DNA of 53,823 nt from Curvivirga aplysinae (GTDB lineage: Bacteria > Pseudomonadota > Alphaproteobacteria > UBA8366 > Aestuariispiraceae): contig NZ_SMMC01000209.1 of assembly GCF_009711445.1 (NCBI RefSeq), forward strand, positions 1 to 53,823. The letters run 5' to 3'. Numbering within the stretch: position 1 is the stretch's first letter; the number at the start of each line of letters is the position of its first letter. A model generated the notes under the pieces. It had not been told where the DNA came from, did no database searches, and was given only the letters and a program-made list of their open reading frames with translations. Positions 37,495-44,954 of this stretch are shown here, piece by piece. Both the position numbers and the translations under genes were made by a program.

Positions 37495-38245
37495 TAATCC
37501 AATTTTGGCAGTGCGCAGCTTAACGAAAAGCTTTGGCGGATTGGTTGCCAGCAAGAATATCAATATCGATCTATATGCAGGTGAAATACATGCCTTAATT
37601 GGGCCGAACGGGGCCGGTAAATCAACCTTGATCCAGCAAATTACAGGTGGTCTTACGTCTGATGAAGGGGAGGTGTATTTTGATGGTCAAGAGATTAGCA
37701 GTTTGAATACTGCCGCACGCACGCGCCTTGGCATGGGACGCACATTTCAAATTTCGTCGCTGGCGATGGAATATACTGTTCTTCAGAATGTTGTCTTGGG
37801 AGCTATAGGATTTCGGGGAAAGGTTTTCGATTTCTTTAATAACGCGATGAAAGACAGGGAATTAATTAATCGTGCTGAAACGGCGTTGGTTCAGGTGGGG
37901 CTTGAAGATTTTCGAACCTATCGTACATCCGATCTTTCACATGGGCAGCGTCGACAATTGGAAGTCGCGGTTGCCTTGACGCTGTCCCCGAAAGCTTTCT
38001 TAATGGATGAGCCGATGGCGGGCTTGGGGGCTGAAGGCTCTAAACGCCTCACCGGATTTCTTGATGAATTGCGTAAACAGGCACCGATTTTACTTATTGA
38101 ACATGATATGGATGCCGTTTTCTCCCTAGCCGATCGAATTAGTGTATTGGTTTATGGTGAAATCATCGCGACAGGAAGTGTGGATGAAATACGTCAAAAC
38201 CCGCAAGTTCGCAGCGCCTATCTAGGAGAGGAAGATACATTATGA
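37487..38245 (+). CDS. ABC transporter ATP-binding protein (LivG-like)
   Basis: A 252-aa ATPase with Walker A GPNGAGKST, signature LSHGQRRQLEVA, Walker B AFLMDEPMAGLG and the switch His in LLIEHDMD. I start at the ATG at 37487, behind GGGAGG; a longer in-frame reading from 37388 would run into the permease gene. It powers the importer together with the LivF-like ATPase. Confidence 0.92.
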   Translation: MTNNPILAVRSLTKSFGGLVASKNINIDLYAGEIHALIGPNGAGKSTLIQQITGGLTSDEGEVYFDGQEISSLNTAARTRLGMGRTFQISSLAMEYTVLQNVVLGAIGFRGKVFDFFNNAMKDRELINRAETALVQVGLEDFRTYRTSDLSHGQRRQLEVAVALTLSPKAFLMDEPMAGLGAEGSKRLTGFLDELRKQAPILLIEHDMDAVFSLADRISVLVYGEIIATGSVDEIRQNPQVRSAYLGEEDTL

Positions 38246-38931
38246 GTCTTCTGAAACTTTCAAATATTTCAGCATTTTATAATCACTCACAAGCCTTGTT
38301 TGATGTACATTTGTCTGTGGAAGAAGGAGAAGTTCTTGCGTTGATGGGGCGCAACGGCATGGGTAAATCTACCACGATAAAAGTCATATGTGGATTATTG
38401 AGTAATCGTGGAGGTGTGCTGCAGTTTGGCGAAGATAATATTGTCGGAATGCCGGCTCATAAAATCGCCAGAAAAGGAGTTGGCTTAGTACCTGAAGGGC
38501 GTCGTTGTTTTGCTGACTTGACTGTTTTTGAGAATTTGATCGCAGCTGCACGTTCAGGTGAGTGGGACTTTGAAGCCGTGACTAAGTTATTTCCAAGGCT
38601 TGCGGAACGAAAAGACCAAGCTGCAGGAACACTTTCTGGCGGGGAACAACAAATGTTAGCCATTGGGCGTGCGCTAATGACAAATCCTAAGTTATTGTTA
38701 TTAGATGAGGCAACAGAAGGTCTTGCCCCAGTTGTCCGGCAGGAAATTTGGTCGGCAATTGCCAAATTAAAATCGGAAACCGCAATGGCAATCATTGTTG
38801 TAGATAAATCTCTTAAGGAGCTTTCATTGGTTGCCGATAAAGCAGTAATTCTAGAAAAGGGTGTTTCCGTCTGGAGTGGGGATTATGGTAGTTTAACCTC
38901 TGATATTACGGATAAATATTTAGGAATTTAA
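38242..38931 (+). CDS. ABC transporter ATP-binding protein (LivF-like)
   Basis: A 229-aa ATPase with Walker A GRNGMGKST, signature LSGGEQQMLAIGRAL and Walker B LLLLDEATEGLAP. The usual switch His is replaced: the position after IIVVD reads KS (IIVVDKSLKEL), as in some aromatic-acid LivF homologues. It overlaps livG by 4 bp. Confidence 0.92.
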   Translation: MSLLKLSNISAFYNHSQALFDVHLSVEEGEVLALMGRNGMGKSTTIKVICGLLSNRGGVLQFGEDNIVGMPAHKIARKGVGLVPEGRRCFADLTVFENLIAAARSGEWDFEAVTKLFPRLAERKDQAAGTLSGGEQQMLAIGRALMTNPKLLLLDEATEGLAPVVRQEIWSAIAKLKSETAMAIIVVDKSLKELSLVADKAVILEKGVSVWSGDYGSLTSDITDKYLGI

Positions 38932-38934
38932 CCC

Positions 38935-39351
38935 ATGTCTTTTACGTATCCGCAGAAAGTATTGTTCAAACATTGTGATCCGGCAGGGATCGTTTTTTAT
39001 CCGCGGTATTTTGAGATGATAAATGATTGTGTCGAGACGTTTTTTGACGAAGTCCTTGTTGCACCTTTTTCAGAGATTCACCCTGATTCAGGTGTTCCTA
39101 CAGCAGAAATTTCAACACGTTTCTTGGCGCCTAGTCGATTAGGAGATGATCTGAAATTGACGTTAGAAGTGATAAAAATTGGGGGGAGTTCCATGAGATT
39201 AAGTATAAGGGCTTCCTGCGACCAAGAAGTCAGGTTCGAAGCAAGTTCAACCTTGGTTTTTGTGAATGAAAAAGGCAAACCTCAAAAATGGCCAGAAACA
39301 ATTAGAGCGAAAATTCATCTATTTATGGAGGATGGCGAAAATGAAGAATAA
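38935..39351 (+). CDS. 4-hydroxybenzoyl-CoA thioesterase-like protein
   Basis: A 138-aa hotdog thioesterase with the 4HBT signature FKHCDPAGIVFYPRYFEMIND, including the catalytic Asp in CDPAG. Similar genes occur in benzoyl-CoA and aminobenzoyl-CoA operons, where they are thought to recover CoA from dead-end esters. It overlaps the RidA gene by 11 bp. Confidence 0.88.
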   Translation: MSFTYPQKVLFKHCDPAGIVFYPRYFEMINDCVETFFDEVLVAPFSEIHPDSGVPTAEISTRFLAPSRLGDDLKLTLEVIKIGGSSMRLSIRASCDQEVRFEASSTLVFVNEKGKPQKWPETIRAKIHLFMEDGENEE

Positions 39352-39736
39352 AATTATTCAACCGGATAACTGGGCGCCTGCAAAAGGGTATGCGAATGGT
39401 GTCCTGACCCCAGATGGTGAACTTTATGTTGGTGGGCAAATTGGTTGGGATGAAAATCAGGTTTTTCAATCTCATGATTTTATTGGTCAGATGGAACAAA
39501 CCCTTTGCAACATTATGGCTGTTGTAGAAAAGGCTGGAGGCGCCGCGGAAGATATTGTTCGATTAACTTGGTATGTGACGGATAAGAAAGAATATCTCGC
39601 GCGCCAACGTGAAGTTGGAGAAACCTATCGTCGCGTGCTTGGACGCAATTTTCCTGCCATGACAATGGTCGTGGTTGCAGGTTTGGTTGAAGATGAAGCT
39701 CTATTGGAAATAGAAGCAACAGCGAAAATCCAGTAA
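39341..39736 (+). CDS. RidA/YjgF/YER057c-family protein
   Basis: A 131-aa RidA-family protein (GYANGVLTPDGELYVGGQIGWDE; QTLCNIMAVVEKAGG; FPAMTMVVVAGLVEDEALLEIEATA). Family members hydrolyse enamines and imines to ketones with release of ammonia; the usual catalytic Arg region reads GRNFPAMT. In this operon it could remove the amino nitrogen from a ring enamine after dearomatisation of 2-aminobenzoyl-CoA. The ATG at 39341 follows GGAGG; upstream in-frame starts lie within the thioesterase gene. Confidence 0.85.
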   Translation: MKNKIIQPDNWAPAKGYANGVLTPDGELYVGGQIGWDENQVFQSHDFIGQMEQTLCNIMAVVEKAGGAAEDIVRLTWYVTDKKEYLARQREVGETYRRVLGRNFPAMTMVVVAGLVEDEALLEIEATAKIQ

Positions 39737-39764
39737 TATCAAGTTGTATGGTTAGGATGCGAAG

Positions 39765-40970
39765 ATGACGGCTTTACGTGACGTATGGATATGCGATTAC
39801 ATTCGAACACCTTTTGGTCGATTTGGAGGGGGATTAGCATCTATACGTACCGATGATCTAGGGGCATTTCCAGTTAAGGCGCTGATAGAACGAAATTCGA
39901 AGTTGGATACCAACCAAATTGATGAAGTGATATACGGATGCGCTAATCAGGCGGGTGAAGATAATCGGAATGTAGCACGCATGGTTGCGTTATTAGCTGG
40001 CCTACCTGAAACAGTTCCGGGGACAACGATCAATCGGTTATGTGGTTCCGGTATGGATGCGATAGGGCAGGCGGCACGTGCCATAAAATGTGGTGAAGCA
40101 AGTCTTATTATTGCTGGTGGGGTTGAGTCTATGAGCCGCGCGCCTTTCGTGATGCCAAAGGCAGAAAGTGCGTATTCACGTCAAAGTGAAATTTATGATA
40201 CCACAATCGGTTGGCGATTTGTGAATAAGAAAATACAGGGTTTATTCGGGACAGATAGCATGCCTGAAACGGCAGAGAATGTCGCCGAAGAATTTAACAT
40301 TTCACGTGTGGATCAAGATGCATTTGCAACTCGATCCCAACAAAGAGCTGCAAGCGCAACAGCTTGGTTGAAAGATGAAATACTGCCAATCACTCTTCCT
40401 CAAAAAAGAGGCGGCCCTCTTATTGTGGATATGGATGAGCATCCACGCGCCAATACTACTTTGGAAAAACTCGCTAAACTTCCAACGCCATTTCGTGATG
40501 ATGGTAGCGTAACAGCAGGTAATTCGTCTGGTGTGAATGATGGGGCAGCTGCGGTCATCTTGGCAACCAAAGAAGCTGCACTAACGAACGGGCTAAAGCC
40601 GATTGCCAAGATCACTGGGATGGCAACAGTGGGGATCGCGCCTCGCATTATGGGTTTCGGCCCTTCACCTGCGACTAAAAAACTTATGAAACAACTTAAT
40701 CTTAAAATTGATGATTTTGATATAATTGAGTTGAACGAGGCTTTTGCAGCTCAAGTTTTGGCTGTAACACGTGATCTTGGTCTTGAAGATGATGCAAGCC
40801 ATGTAAATCCTAATGGTGGGGCAATTGCTTTAGGTCATCCGCTTGGGGCTTCTGGCGCGCGACTTGTGGGAACTGCGTCTCGTATGTTGTCTGATGGTAA
40901 GGGCAAACGTGCTTTATGTACAATGTGTATTGGTGTAGGGCAGGGTATAGCACTTTCTCTAGAAGTTTGA
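39765..40970 (+). CDS. Acetyl-CoA acyltransferase, 3-oxoadipyl-CoA thiolase-like
   Basis: A 401-aa thiolase. The N terminus (VWICDYIRTPFGRFGGGLASIRTDDL) resembles PcaF/PaaJ-type 3-oxoadipyl-CoA thiolases. The nucleophile is Cys93 in NRLCGSGMDA, with GHPLGASGARL and CIGVGQGIAL supplying the His and second Cys. It would perform the last cleavage to acetyl-CoA and a shorter dicarboxylyl-CoA. It is the last gene of the rightward operon; only 14 bp separate it from the convergent AraC gene. Confidence 0.9.
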   Translation: MTALRDVWICDYIRTPFGRFGGGLASIRTDDLGAFPVKALIERNSKLDTNQIDEVIYGCANQAGEDNRNVARMVALLAGLPETVPGTTINRLCGSGMDAIGQAARAIKCGEASLIIAGGVESMSRAPFVMPKAESAYSRQSEIYDTTIGWRFVNKKIQGLFGTDSMPETAENVAEEFNISRVDQDAFATRSQQRAASATAWLKDEILPITLPQKRGGPLIVDMDEHPRANTTLEKLAKLPTPFRDDGSVTAGNSSGVNDGAAAVILATKEAALTNGLKPIAKITGMATVGIAPRIMGFGPSPATKKLMKQLNLKIDDFDIIELNEAFAAQVLAVTRDLGLEDDASHVNPNGGAIALGHPLGASGARLVGTASRMLSDGKGKRALCTMCIGVGQGIALSLEV

Positions 40971-40984
40971 AGTTATGTCGTTAG

Positions 40985-42007
40985 TTATGAAACCTTTTCG
41001 CGATATTGTTCCGGTGTAGTTTTATATTTTTTGGTAAATGCACGATAAAAACTTGGGGGATGCTCGTATCCCGTTAAATATGCAATTTCGTTAATGGATA
41101 ATTTGGTGCCTAATAGATATTGTCTGGCAAGAGTCATTCGGGCTTTATAAAGAACATTGCGGAAGGTTGTATCGCATCTGGTCAACCGACGTCTAAATGT
41201 ATGCTCGGGCATTCCAAAATATTCAGCTGTTTCTTTTATATTTGCATATGCCACATTTGCTGATTGTAACAAATACAGGCGCACGTCATCCACCAGATTA
41301 TTTGCTTGCTGCATTAAAGGTAATGTAGCTAAGCTTTGCTCAAAGCAAAGTTTTGAAACAGCGCTGTTACTAGAGGAAAATGCTTTTTCATTAAATTCTA
41401 TCGGGAAGGAATAAAGAGTATTTGGTTGATTAAAAAGAATCTGCCCGGGAAAAATTTCAGTATATATGTGGCTATAGGCAGGTTCTGGAAAGCTAAGATG
41501 GATTTTAATGTCAGGACAGCTCTTAATCTGTGGTAACCGTTGACAGGTCCATTTCCATGTACTGGTTAGCCATTCTTCAAAAAGCGCAATAGTTTGAAAA
41601 TCATCAAGTGGGGAATTGCCCAGAGAAATTTCAACATGACCTTTGAATACATGTCTTTCTGTTTTAATCAAATGAGGTACAAGTGCCGATGAAAGTTCCC
41701 AAGAGCGTTCTAAATTAGCCGTGCTGACTAGCGCATATCCGACTAATCCCAGATCGAAAATATCATAACTATCTCCAAGCCTTAAGAAGAAACCTCGATC
41801 CCAGCAAGATGGGGCGATCAGCTGTAAGGTGCGATAATAAAGTTCGATCGTTACTTTTTGTTTTTCTGAATCGATATCCTCCCTATTCAACCCAAAAGAT
41901 GCTAGTTGCTCATTGAGTGCTATGTCCGGGCAAAGATCATCCCAGCAGGAAAATAAGCGCTGGAAAAACTTAAGAGCCATATTTTGATTTTGGTTCAAAT
42001 CAACCAC
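40985..42007 (-). CDS. AraC-family regulator with OruR/ArgR-type N-terminal domain
   Basis: A 340-aa regulator. The N-terminal 200 residues look like the arabinose-binding-like domain of the OruR/MmsR group. The C-terminal 100 hold two helix-turn-helices (IKETAEYFGMPEHTFRRRL and INEIAYLTGYEHPPSFYRAF), ending with KYKTTPEQYR. It is divergent from the amidohydrolase operon at 42232-46531. Two 21-bp tandem repeats lie in the shared upstream region, making that operon the most probable target. Confidence 0.88.
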   Translation of the reverse strand: MVDLNQNQNMALKFFQRLFSCWDDLCPDIALNEQLASFGLNREDIDSEKQKVTIELYYRTLQLIAPSCWDRGFFLRLGDSYDIFDLGLVGYALVSTANLERSWELSSALVPHLIKTERHVFKGHVEISLGNSPLDDFQTIALFEEWLTSTWKWTCQRLPQIKSCPDIKIHLSFPEPAYSHIYTEIFPGQILFNQPNTLYSFPIEFNEKAFSSSNSAVSKLCFEQSLATLPLMQQANNLVDDVRLYLLQSANVAYANIKETAEYFGMPEHTFRRRLTRCDTTFRNVLYKARMTLARQYLLGTKLSINEIAYLTGYEHPPSFYRAFTKKYKTTPEQYREKVS

Positions 42008-42041
42008 GATTGAAATCCTCTATCACAACCACAGAAAGCAG

Positions 42042-42083
42042 TTTGTTATTAAAAGCTATTAATTTGTTATATAATGCTATTGA
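42042..42083. promoter_or_regulatory. Tandem 21-bp repeats with a -10 box, probable AraC-family operator
   Basis: Two direct copies (42042-42062 and 42063-42083) share TTTGTTAT...GCTATT at 17 of 21 positions. The 21-bp period is two helical turns, as expected for an AraC-family dimer. A perfect TATAAT lies at 42070-42075 in the second copy without a good -35 box, the pattern of an activator-dependent promoter. It would leave a leader of about 150 nt before 42232. Confidence 0.6.
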
Positions 42084-42231
42084 GAAGCGCAAGGCGGTAT
42101 TTTAAGATTATAGGACGTGTGAAGAGGTATCTATCACCAACAATTTCTTAAATTCCCAAATGTTAAATTATCGCAGAAGAAGATTCGTATATTTAAGATT
42201 GGTTGCGTTCTTTGAATGGCAGGTATCACTT

Positions 42232-43962
42232 ATGAAGAATATGCAGAACTTTTCATCCACAAATTGTCATCCTACGATGACAACGGCAGAGATACTTTTA
42301 AAGAACGGAAAAATATATACTGTGAATTCAGACCAGCCTTGGTGTGAAGCGGTGGCAATTTCATCCGGTATCTTCATTGGTACAGGGACGTATGAAGAAT
42401 TAGAATCTCTTATTGATGAAAATACGCATATTATTGATCTTCAAGGTCAATTTGTGATGCCGGGCCTTTATGATATGCATACCCATCCGGATTTGGCTTT
42501 GGCCCCGGGATATGCAGGATATCTTGATATTGCAAAGGAAGACCCGACACCATCGGAAGTGAAAGATGCCATATTGCAATATGCATCGGAAAACGAAGAA
42601 AGATGGATTTATGGTCAGTATTTTGTGAAATATACTTTTAAACGTGAAGGTATTATTCCGGATCGATATTGGCTGGACAGTTTTATCAAAGACCGCCCTG
42701 TGGCAATTCATGATCGATCTTGGGGCTGTATCTTGGCAAATAGCATGGCTTTGGAGCTTGCCAATATCACCAAAGACACAAGAGATCCGGGAAATGGCTA
42801 TATCGAACGAGATCCGTTGAGTGGAGAGCCAACAGGTATCTTAGTGGATGGTGCTTATTCACTCATTTATAAGGCGATGCCGCCAACGCCTTCTCATGCG
42901 TTGGAACGCGCTTATCGAGATGGTTTGAATTATCAGGCAAGTCGCGGCGTTGTGGGTACTAAATACGTACATGTATGTGAACATCGTCTTGATGCTTTAA
43001 AAGCGATTGATGAAGCAGGGCAAATGTCTGCCCGTGTTGAGGCAGCCATCAGTTGGCAAGACGATATTTTCCCTGTGAAACGCCGATGGGAACTTCTAGC
43101 CGGGGAAAGGCATTATTACCGAAGCAGTCGTTTGAATGCCAATGCGGTGAAGTTCCATTTTGATGGTACTCATGAATCCCGTTCATCTTATTTATCAACC
43201 GCTTGGCCGGGTGAAAATAAATGGCGTGGTGGCCTAAACCTAACTCCGGAACATATTACGGATATGCTAGTCGATTTGGATCGACGGGGCATTCGGGTGA
43301 TTGCACATTGTACAGGGGATGGGGCGTCGGACTTGTTTTTAGACGCCGTGGCAGAGGCACGTCGGGTTAACGGGCCAAATGGCGTGCGTCATCAATGTGC
43401 ACATTCAACGAACTTACTTGATGAGAATTTACCAAGATTTGCTGCATTGAATGTAACAGCTGAATTTTCACCGGTGGGTTGGTATCCATCGTCTTTTGCC
43501 AAAGCGCGCCAATCCGTTGGAGAAGAGCGTTGGCCGCGGATGTATAATTTCAAAGGTGTTTTAGATGCAGGCGGGATTGCGGTGATGGGAACTGATTGGC
43601 CCGTTTCTCATATCAATCCATGGGTCGGATTTGAAGCCATGATCACAAGGCAGAACCCTCTTATTGATAGTGACGAAGTCTTTAGTGGCGTTGCTGTTTC
43701 TATTGAAGAAGCTATTCGCATCATGACGTTGAATGGTGCTTACGCCATGGGAGTAGAGGAAAAAGCTGGTTCTATTGAAGTTGGAAAATCGGCTGATCTG
43801 ATCGTTTTGGAACATAATCCATTTGAAATTGAGATACGTGGAAAACTTCATCAAACTCAAGTTCAGCTGACTATGCTGCAAGGTCAATGTACTTGGGATG
43901 AGATAGAGGTATTTACAGGTTCCGCAAATGAAGCCGTTTGGAAAGAGCGACCAAACTTTTAG
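42232..43962 (+). CDS. YtcJ-type metal-dependent amidohydrolase
   Basis: A 576-aa amidohydrolase-superfamily enzyme. Seen are the metal motif HxH (His83, His85 in DMHTHPDLA), VIAHCTGDGA and RHQCAHST in the barrel, the catalytic Asp in MGTDWPVS, and the flanking beta-sandwich (KNGKIYTVNSDQPW at the start; GKSADLIVLEHNP at the end). YtcJ relatives hydrolyse exocyclic amides or imines; the substrate is unknown. I start at the ATG at 42232, with GCAGG 8 bp upstream; an ATG at 42277 lacks a ribosome-binding site and one at 42160 gives an unlikely basic tail. Confidence 0.85.
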   Translation: MKNMQNFSSTNCHPTMTTAEILLKNGKIYTVNSDQPWCEAVAISSGIFIGTGTYEELESLIDENTHIIDLQGQFVMPGLYDMHTHPDLALAPGYAGYLDIAKEDPTPSEVKDAILQYASENEERWIYGQYFVKYTFKREGIIPDRYWLDSFIKDRPVAIHDRSWGCILANSMALELANITKDTRDPGNGYIERDPLSGEPTGILVDGAYSLIYKAMPPTPSHALERAYRDGLNYQASRGVVGTKYVHVCEHRLDALKAIDEAGQMSARVEAAISWQDDIFPVKRRWELLAGERHYYRSSRLNANAVKFHFDGTHESRSSYLSTAWPGENKWRGGLNLTPEHITDMLVDLDRRGIRVIAHCTGDGASDLFLDAVAEARRVNGPNGVRHQCAHSTNLLDENLPRFAALNVTAEFSPVGWYPSSFAKARQSVGEERWPRMYNFKGVLDAGGIAVMGTDWPVSHINPWVGFEAMITRQNPLIDSDEVFSGVAVSIEEAIRIMTLNGAYAMGVEEKAGSIEVGKSADLIVLEHNPFEIEIRGKLHQTQVQLTMLQGQCTWDEIEVFTGSANEAVWKERPNF

Positions 43963-44000
43963 CACTAGGCTATGTTTGACAGGATAAGACTGGAAAGAAT

Positions 44001-44954
44001 ATGAAAGTAACCCCAGTACCAGTTTGTGTGATTAGTGGTTTTTTAGGCGCAGGTAAAACCACATTGCTGAACAATATATTGAATGGTGATCATGGCTTAA
44101 ACATCACGGTTTTAGTCAATGATTTTGGGGCAATTGATATTGATAGTCAGCTTCTGGCAAAGCAAGAAGGGAACACGATCAGCCTTAAAAATGGCTGCAT
44201 CTGCTGTAGTTTACAAAATGATCTGGTGTTTGAACTTCAGGCACTCCTATCTAATCCTGATGGTCCACCTGAATATATTGTGATTGAGGCAAGTGGGGTG
44301 TCCGATCCATCTAAGATTATCAGTGCATTGAAATACCCCCAAATACGTGATGTGTTTCAGATTGATTCAGTTGTTACATTAATTGATGTGCAAACCATTC
44401 AAGATTTGGAAGGGGATGTGAAACATCTTGCAATGTCTCAACTGGATACTGCTGATATTATTGTCATGAATAAGGTTGCGGATGTTTCAAAGGCTGATCT
44501 TCAACGTATACATGACGACTGGCTTTACCCATCTGCGCGCGTGATTGAAACGAATTATTCCGACGTTCCGTTGGATATTCTGTTTTCCCTTTCAGGTCGG
44601 AGCAAAGCATTGATGGATTCCTCAAACCTTAAACATGAACATTCCCATAAGGGGTTGTTTCATACGTGGCATTGGAAAAGTGATCAGCAAATAGATGTAA
44701 CAAAGCTTCGCAGTGCCATCATGAAGCTTCCCAAAGATATTTACCGTGCAAAAGGTGTTTTCTTTTCAGATGCATATCCAGATGAAAGGGTGGTGTTACA
44801 GGTGGTCGGGGCGCGACAGGAATGGTCCAAGGATCAATATCAAAACCAAGATCGGCAAAGTCAATTGGTCATGATTTCAATGAAAAAAGAAGTCGATATG
44901 TCGGCCATTCAAGAACAGTTGGATGATTGTGTTCTGGGAAGTATCGCAAAATGA
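44001..44954 (+). CDS. CobW/COG0523-family GTPase, putative metallochaperone
   Basis: A 317-aa GTPase of the G3E family. Seen are the P-loop GFLGAGKT at residues 13-20, the metal-binding CICC at 66-69, the EASGVSDP switch and the NKVAD guanine-specificity motif. COG0523 proteins insert metal ions (Zn, Co or Fe) into partner enzymes. It lies between two probable metallohydrolases and overlaps the second by 4 bp, so metal supply to one or both is the natural inference. No Zur box was identified. Confidence 0.9.
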   Translation: MKVTPVPVCVISGFLGAGKTTLLNNILNGDHGLNITVLVNDFGAIDIDSQLLAKQEGNTISLKNGCICCSLQNDLVFELQALLSNPDGPPEYIVIEASGVSDPSKIISALKYPQIRDVFQIDSVVTLIDVQTIQDLEGDVKHLAMSQLDTADIIVMNKVADVSKADLQRIHDDWLYPSARVIETNYSDVPLDILFSLSGRSKALMDSSNLKHEHSHKGLFHTWHWKSDQQIDVTKLRSAIMKLPKDIYRAKGVFFSDAYPDERVVLQVVGARQEWSKDQYQNQDRQSQLVMISMKKEVDMSAIQEQLDDCVLGSIAK

